Of a stretch of DNA of 64,000 bases, positions 11,000 to 18,900 are shown one piece after another. Both the position numbers and the translations under genes were made by a program. The notes beneath the pieces are model-generated. The model did not search any database. It was not told the origin of the DNA and saw nothing but the letters and a program-made list of their open reading frames with translations. This stretch comes from Chelydra serpentina (lineage: Eukaryota > Chordata > Testudines > Chelydridae), in NCBI GenBank assembly GCA_037349315.1, contig JBAIAC010000027.1, forward strand, positions 1,054,001 through 1,118,000. Reading direction: 5' to 3'. Position 1 is the stretch's first letter, and each line of letters starts with the position of its first letter.

Positions 11000-12840
11000 C
11001 GGCTCAGCGCGGCCGCCCGGCGGCTCCCCGGGCCTTTTATCCCCCGCTCCGCTCCCCCTCCCCGGCCGCCGCTCCCAGGGGTCTGGGACCGCCCAGGGCT
11101 TTGATCCCGCCGCTGTCACCCGCGGGCTGCCCGCCCCAGCCCAGCCGCGCCCGTCGGGGGATCCCAGCCCCGCCCCGCGCCCCAGCCCCGTCCGGCGGAG
11201 ATCCCAGTCAGCCCGGTCCATCCCCGCTACCCCAGAGCCCCAGGCCCGCCCAACCCAGCCTCCCAGAGCCCCATTCCCAGTCAGCCCGGCCCCTCCAGCC
11301 CCACCCTGTCCCAGTTGCTGAGGAAGGGAGGGCCCAGCCCAGCCCAGCCCAGGCACTGAGCAGCGGCCTCCCGTCCCCGAGCCCAGGGTAACTAACCAGG
11401 GCGCCGCCTTCCCCCGTGAGACCCGGGCCGGTTGCAGGTTTGGCGTTTAAAGGGCTGCGCTGGGACCCAGCAGGAGGGAGGCTCACAGCAATGGCTGGCC
11501 CCAGGGAGAGCCGGCAGAGCATGGGGCCACACGCTGAAAGCTGAGAACCGACCCAAATCCTGACTCTGAGCCGCCCTTTGCTCTGGGCCGTCCCTTCGGG
11601 TCGGCTCCTCACCCACCAGGTCCCATCGAATTCCTTGCTGGGGGCGGCCAGGGCTGGCCCCGGTTCCCCACACAGGATATTCCCGTCCCTACGGGGCCAC
11701 CTGTCAGCGTCTGCCCAGGGCCATGCTCCGGGCCAGCCCCCTGCGCTCGCGTTCCAGGCGTCTCGGGGGGAAATCCTGCCCAGCGGCACCAGCAGCTCCT
11801 CTCCCACTGCCCGGGAGGCTGAGGGGCTCCCCTGAGGCGCGGTGGTGTCAGCGGGGGTTGGCTGCCCTGAACGCCGCAGGCCCGTCTGCACCGGAACCGC
11901 GAGACCTGCGGCTGCTGGACTGTTTGGGGAATTGATTTCCCAGGGAATAAATAGCATGTGCTCCTCCTGCCCGGCTGCCCGCTGCAAGGGGCGGTGCCCC
12001 CCCCGTGCCATCCACGGCCAGCACCAGGGCGTGACACTGGAGTAGCCTCCCCCAGGGCCCTGTGACCCGGGACTGAAGGAAACACCAGAGCTAACTCCAG
12101 CCGGGGGGTGCAGGGGTGTGGATGGGACTCACCCTCTACTGTGCTGCTCTCGGTTTGCAGCGCCCATGGGTAGCCCGGGCATGGCCAGCCCAGCTCCTGG
12201 CGCAGGGACAGAGGGGCTGGAAGGCGGATTCAGTGTGAGGCGCAGAGAGGGGAAGGGGAGAAAGGGGTCAGTGGGGCCAAGGCTCCTGGTGGAAGTGCCA
12301 GCAGAGGTGTGCAGACATGAGGGGCGCGCCCTGCCCCCCCGGGGCAGAGACAGACACCGGGCCCGGGGGGGCAGGGTTCGGGCTTGTTCCTCTCAGCTGT
12401 GTGGGGAGGCCGCCCCGGGACACCCGGCCTCGCTGCGGCAGACAGGACGCTGCGCTGCCAATGTGCCGTGTGCAGGGCCCCTCGTGGCAGGGAGGGTCCA
12501 GTGAGTCGTGGCCCCGTCCTGGCTGACGTGCTGCCCCTGCTGCTTGCCTGGGGGCTGCCCTGCGCCAGGCCCCGGTGCTGCGTTTCCTCCAGCCCTGATC
12601 AGCCGCTCGCGAGGTGCCTGCAGCCACTCGCCTCTCCCTGCTGAGCGGGGCTCAGAGCTGCCTGGGCCCTGCCCTCTTCTCGCTGGGTCCCCCTGAAAGG
12701 GGCTGGCTTGGGCCAGCGTCCAGCAGCAGGTGGACTCAGACTCTGGCCCCCTTCTCCCTCCAGCTCCTCCTCAGCTGGCCACTTCCCAAGCCAGGGGAGA
12801 CAGGCCTGGGGGAGGGGCTAGCTGCCCAAGCTGGAGCCGG
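11000..12840. other. SEBOX-kinesin intergenic interval (head to head)
   Basis: CpG-rich and extremely GC-rich sequence lies between the 5' ends of SEBOX (minus) and the kinesin (plus). I see no exon with domain support. It probably holds the promoter and 5'UTR of SEBOX; the long overlapping frames on both strands (for example 11208-12085) are uninterrupted only because stop codons are rare at this base composition. Confidence 0.5.
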
Positions 12841-12847
12841 TGAATAT

Positions 12848-12859
12848 TTAACCGGTTAA
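12848..12859. promoter_or_regulatory. Grainyhead-type palindrome upstream of kinesin start
   Basis: TTAACCGGTTAA is a perfect 12-bp palindrome containing the Grainyhead-like consensus AACCGGTT, 118 bp before the kinesin ATG. The right half (GTTAACT) also resembles an HNF1 half-site. Epithelial expression under GRHL or HNF1 factors would fit a KIF12-type gene, but this is inferred from motif match only. Confidence 0.45.
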
Positions 12860-12976
12860 CTGGCACTTGTTTTGCTTGGGCAGCTCTGGGCTGGCTGGGG
12901 GTGGTTCTGGCTGGAGAAGCGGGCGGCTGGGCAGCCGAAGCGCTGCAGATTTCACCCCGCCGAGGAGAGCTGGGGG

Positions 12977-15900
12977 ATGGAGCCGGAGCAGGAGCAGGGG
13001 CCCAAGGAGGCCGCAGGAGCCAAGCCGCGACATCGAGCCGCGCAGTAAGCCAGAGAGTCACGGGAGCTAGTGGGGAGGCCACCCCATCTCTCTGGGGCCA
13101 CCGAGGGGCTAAGAGTGGTTAGGGCACCCAATCCAAGCACGGAGAAAGGATCACAGGCTCCTTCAGCCTGCGGGGGGCGGCCCTGGAGTCTCCTATTCCT
13201 CCACACCTGGTGCAAGGGTTCCATTCCCTCTGGCGGTGGAAGGGTTAACCACATACCTGGGCAGCTGCGTCTGGCACATCAGACCTCAGCATGGGCCATG
13301 CCAATGCTGCCGCTGGCGAGGGGCTGTGGGGCACTGGAGCCCAAAGCCTGAGTGGCTGCAGGGCCCCATAAGCCAGCTCCCGGCCCCCCATGGCTCTCGG
13401 GGCTGCCCCAGTCCCTGCTCCCCACCCTGCTTGTTTTCCCCAGGAGCCCAGCAGGCAACCAGGAGGATCCCCCGGACAGGAAGGAAACACGTTTCCGGGT
13501 GGTGGTCAGGTGAGGGGGCAGGGACGGGCCTGGTGGAGCGGGGGGGGGGCACAGACCAGGGGTCGGGAGTGGGGGGGGGGTCACACAGGATGTAGGTGCT
13601 AAGGGAGGCAGAGCAGCAATCCGCCCGCCCAGCACGAGGGGCCCAGACGAGAGAGGAGGCGAGGGAGGCGGCGGGGGCCGAGGGGTGCATGAGCCGAGGC
13701 CGGGTTTAGGGCCTGGCACGGGGACCAGGAGGGTGCCGCATGGTGAACGATGCCGTCCCCTTTGGCTAGGGTTCGGCCCCTGACCTGCCCGGAGCGCCGC
13801 AGAGGGGACCAGCCCGTGGTGCACTGCCTTGGCCACGACACTGTCTACGTGAGTGCCCTGCCCTGGCGAGGCCAACGCTCAGCCCTGGCCTGAGGGGGCC
13901 CGAGCCTGAGCCAGCTCTTCTCTCCCGGTGCAGGTGAATGCGGCCGGGCGGGAGGCGGCCTTCAGGGTAAGTGCCGTGTTCGGTGCCGGCACCTCCCAGG
14001 AAGGGGTGTTCGAAGGCAGCGGGTTGAAGCGACTCGTAGATCTGGCAGCGAATGGGTGAGGCAACCCTGAGTGGAGACAAGCTCCCCTCCCCCATCCATA
14101 ACCCCCCCAGCCATGCACTTGCTGCCCCTCCCCCCTTCCCCTCCCCCATCCATAACCCCCCCAGCCATGCACTTGCTGCCCCTCCCCCCTTCCCCTCCCC
14201 ATCCATAACCCCCCCAACCATGCACTTGCTGCCCCTCCCCCCTTCCCCTCCCCCATCCATAACCCCCCCAGCCATGCACTTGCTGCCCCTCCCCTCCCCT
14301 CCCCCCGTAACCCCCCAGCCATGCACTTGCTGCCCCCCCTCCCTTCCCCTCCCCCCGTAACCCCCCAGCCATGCACTTGCTGCCCCTCCCCTCCCCCCCC
14401 CGTAACCTCCCCAGCCATGCACTTGCTTCCCCTCCCCTCCCCCCGTAACCCCCCAGCCATGCACTTGCTGCCCCTCCCCTCCCCCCGTAACCCCCCCAGC
14501 CTGCTCACCCCACTGTGGCCTCCTTCCCAGCAGCCAGCTGCAGCTCTCTACCTACTCTCGCCTGCACAGACTCACCTCCAGGCACAAGCCCCCACCCGCC
14601 CCCACCCACTCCCATCTGTGCCTCCCTCCCGTCCCCAGGAACTACCAGCACCATCCTCCTCACACCAGTGCGTGCCCCCGGCCGTGCACCGTCACCTCCA
14701 CGCGCTCTCAGGCACCAGCTTGGGCCAGTGCAGGTCACAGGCCACCCAGCTGTTCCTACCCCAGCGCGTCGGCATTACCTGGCTCCGCCACGAGAGGGCG
14801 CCTTGCACCCGCCAAGGAAGGGGCAGGTGCTCAGCTCAGCGGCTCTTCTGCCCCCTCCCCCAGGTTCTCCTGCACGGCCTTTGCCTTTGGACAGACAGGC
14901 TCTGGCAAGACCTACAGCTTAATGGGCCCCTTAGCCCAGGTGAGAGACCTCGTCGGGGGAGGGGGGGTGAGCAGATCCTTCACTCAGAACCTTACTGCAC
15001 CTCCTGGATACAGCAGCCCTGGCCTCTCCCAGCAGGGGGCGCTGTGTGGCAGGGGCGGGGCGCTAGCTGTCGGGGGAGCTCCCGGCTACTCCAGTCCTGG
15101 CCTCTCCCAGCAGGGGGCACTGTGGGGAGGGGGGCAGGGCGCTGGCTGTGGGGGGAGCTCCCCCCTACCCCAACCCTGGCCTCTCCCAGCAGGGGGCTCT
15201 GTGGGGTGGGGGGTGGGGCGCTGGCTGTGGGGGGAGCTTCCCCCTATGCCAGCCCCGGCCTCTCCCAGCAGGGGGCGCTGTGGGCAGGGGGGCAGGATGC
15301 TGGCTGTGGGGGGAGCTCCCCCCTACCCAAGTCCCAGCCTCTCCCAGCAGGGGGCGCTGTGGGGAGAAGGGCGGGGCGCTAGCTGTCGGGGGAGCTCCCG
15401 GCTACTCCAGCCCTGGCCTCTCCCAGCAGGGGGCACTGTGGGGAGAAGGGCGGGGCGCTGGCTGTGGGGGGAGCTCCCCCCTACCCCAACCCTGGCCTCT
15501 CCCAGCAGGGGGCGCTGTGGGGAGGGGGGCAGGGCGCTGGCTGTGGGGGGAGGTCCCGGCTACTCCAGTCCCAGCCTCTCCCAGCAGGGGGCGCTGTGGG
15601 GAGCTCCCCCCTACCCCAGCCCTGGGCTCTCCCAGCAGGGGGCGCTGTGGGGAGAAGGGCGGGGCGCTGGCTGTGGCGTGAGCTCCCCCCTACCCCAGCC
15701 CTGGGCTCTCCCAGCAGGGGGCGCTGTGGGGAGCTCCCCCCTACCCCAGCCCTGGGCTCTCCCAGCAGGGGGTGCTGTGGGGAGCGGGGCAGGGCGCTGG
15801 CGGGGGTGGTTCTCAGTTTCCTGCTTGCAGGGGGTGGAAGCTCAGGGCACCCTGCCATTGGCCTTGCGAGACGTCTCCCCTCTCTGCAGAGCGAGGGGCA

Positions 15901-18900
15901 GCCGGCGACTCCCGGCCTCGTGGGGCTGATGCAAAGGGCCTTTGTGTGTCTCCTGGAGCAGACACAGTGCTACCGCCCCGGCCTCCGGCTCAGCGCCTCC
16001 TACGTGGAGATACACAACGAGCAGGTAGGGCTGCAGTCCCTGGCAGGGCTGGCGGATGGGCACCAGACAGACCTGTCCCTGCCCCCCATTACCTCTGCCA
16101 CAGCCCTTCCCGCTGGCTCCCCTGCATCTTCCTGGCTTTCTGGGCTCCATTCCCACCTGCCCCGGCGCCTCTCCTCTGTCCAGGTGAGAGACCTGCTGAG
16201 CCCAGGGCCGCCCCGGCCCCTGCCTGTGCGATGGAGCAAATCCAGGGGCTTCTACATCGAGAACCTGCTCACCGTGGAGTTTGGGAACCTGGCGGCCATC
16301 CTGGACCTGCTGCAGGAAGGTACCGCACGGGGCGTCTCCAGCCTCGCAGGGCGTTGGGGAGGGGCACAGGCGGGACCCCCGGTGAGTGGAGACCCCAGGG
16401 CTCCACCGGCCATGGGCAATGAGCCCAGTGCACAAGGGGCCCCTGGTGGCCAGGTGGGGAGTGAATTCCCTTGTGCTGCTCAGCGAGCAGGCCTGGGCCG
16501 GAGGGTTCTGCCTCCGCCAGGGCATCACTCTGGCCTAGGCCACCAGCTGTTTCCTGAGGCAGGACACTGGGAGCCGCCTGCGCTGGCCTAGCCCAGCCGC
16601 CGAGGGAAGAGGCTCCAGCCCCGTTCCTGGAGCTGCAGCGGGGCCCCCCCCGGAACGAGCTCAGGGCCCCGGGCGCGCAGGTTCTGCAGGGGGGTGAGGC
16701 CCAGCACCAGGGGGTCAGGGGCTGTTTAACCTGAGCTGCCGGCACCTCCTGCCCCCAGGCACCCGAAGGCGGCGGAGCGCCGCGCACGCACTGAACGGCC
16801 ACTCGAGCCGCAGCCACGCCCTGCTGACCATCCGCATCCGCCGCACGGCTGTGAGTCCCGCGGGCCTGGGGGCCACGACAGATCCCACCCTGCTGCGTTC
16901 AGCCTGTGGGAGGGTCCTAGGGGCACACGGCCAGTGGGCACTGGCCTGAATGGCTCTGATTTGCTGCTTCCCCCTCTGGGGGCAGCTCCAGGCCAAGGGG
17001 GGCACAGTGGGGAGCTCTGGGGCAGACTCCATCATGGGGAGCCCTTGGAATATTTGGCGGTCAAAGCCCTTGCCCTGGTTCAGCTGCTGGGGGCAGGGGC
17101 GGGGAGGGGGCTGCTCTGGGCTGACACCTGCCTGAGCCGGTCTGGTGGGCTGGCTAGGGCCTGCACTGGAGACCCCAGGATTTCCAATGCGGGGGGCTGG
17201 GAGAGTCCCTGAAGGCCCACGGAGCAGGACACCTGAGGACTACAGTCCCTCCCCTTCCCCGCAGATGGGCCCAGAGCCCAGCTCCAGCCCGCAAGGCGCG
17301 CTCTGCTTCGTGGACCTGGCCGGCAGCGAGAGGGTGAAGGACACCGGCTCGGCTGGGGAGTGCTTAGTGGAGGCCAGCAACATCAACCGCAGTCTCCTGG
17401 CTCTGGGTAAGGCCCCTGCAGCCGGGCCAGAGAGAGGGGCTAGGCTACGGACACACCCAGCTGTCTGCAGGCTCGGAAGGGCTTGAGGCTGGTCCGGGTG
17501 CTCATTGCCTGGAGCAGCGCCACCTGAGAGCCAAGGCGAGTGTGACGGCCTGTCCCCCCCGCAGGGCACTGCATCTCTCTGCTGGTGGACCCCAGACGGA
17601 GGCAGAGTCACATCCCGTACAGGGACAGCAAGCTCACCCGGCTGCTGGCGGAGTCCCTGGGCGGAGCCGGGATCACACTCATGGTAGGCACTGGGCCCCC
17701 TCTGCACTCGGGGAAGGGCTGGGTGAGGGCCTGGAGGTGCCGCCCCACACGTGCAGAGCTGGGACGGGAGCAGAGGCAGTGACCTGTCCGTCACACTGCA
17801 AGGCTGTGGCCCCCCCAGGGCTCTGGGATTAGCCTAGGGCCGTGGGGAGAGACTCACCGGAGCCCTCTCTGCCGAGGGCCCCACTGGGAGCTGCTCCTCA
17901 GCCTCGTCCCTCATCCGGCAGGTCGCCTGCATCTCCCCGTCCTCGCGCTGCCTCCCGGAGACACTGCGCACGCTGCGCTTCGCCAGCAGGGCCAGGAAGG
18001 TCACCACCAAGCCTGTGGCACACAGGGTAAGGCCAGAGGGGTCTGAGCACAAGGCCGGTCACATGGGGTCAGACCCGGAGCCCAGTGTCCTGTCTCTGAC
18101 AGCAGCCAGGGCCAGATGCTTCAGAGGGAATGAACAGACCAGGGCGACTAGAGCGTGATCCGGCCACCGGCCAGTCCCAGCTTCTGGCAGGCGGCGGTTT
18201 AGGGACACCACAGCAGGCGGTTACGTCCCTGCCCAGCCCGGCTAACAGCCGTTGAGGGATGCAGCCTCCAGGAACTCGCCTCGCTCTGTTCTGAACCCAG
18301 TTAGACTCTTGGCCTTCACAACGTCCGAACACCTGAGTTCGCGGCATCCCAGGGTGGGGCCCTTGTGGCCAGGGCCCCCTCCCTGAGCTGTGGGAGCCCC
18401 TCCCCTCTAAGCCTCCTGCCTTTGATTTCCCAGGTCTCCCGGGAGAAGCTGCTGCGAAGTTTGGAGCAAGAAATCCAGGCCCTGCGGGAGGAAAACCTCT
18501 CCCTGCGCCAGCAGCTGCGTCTGCCCAGGATAGTGGGCGAGAGCCCGGCCCCCACACGTGCGTGCAGCTGTGGGGGGGCAGGGCTGGGGGTTACAGGGCT
18601 CTAGGGATGCCCTGGGGAGTATGTGACCTGCCTCCCCAGGCCCTAGCCCGAGTGCAGATGCAGCGGCTGGGCTCCAGGTGTCACCCTTCTCCTCTCCTTG
18701 CAGAGCTGCCCTTGTGCCAGGGAGAGAGCCGGGCCCCCGGGCAGAGCGGGGCCCCGAGGAGAGCACCCGGCTCAGCCAGGCGCAGCCTCTGTGGCCTCCT
18801 GCAGGAGTTTGTGCTGGAGACCGAGCAGCTGGGCGTGCAGGGGTACGCTCGGTGTGTGTGTGTGTGTGGGGGGGGGGCTTGGCATGCGCTGGGCGTGCAA

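Noticed and set aside
13966..13975. GTAAGT inside kinesin exon 4 as a splice donor
   Set aside because: Although it is a strong donor consensus, reading through gives [15 protein letters not shown], matching the motor domain, and the frame closes only with the donor at 14056.
13755..14510. Glycine-rich minus-strand frames (KCMAGG repeats)
   Set aside because: Antisense of the pyrimidine minisatellite and kinesin exons 3-4; no support.
15008..15800. Regular 79-bp repeats, considered as a CRISPR array
   Set aside because: The whole unit repeats with no unique spacers, the context is a vertebrate intron, and the period fits a minisatellite.
14922..15929. Long open frames (300+ codons) through the CTCF-like array
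   Set aside because: They are repeat-driven ([12 protein letters not shown] repeats), lack a start context or homology, and lie inside a kinesin intron flanked by good exons.
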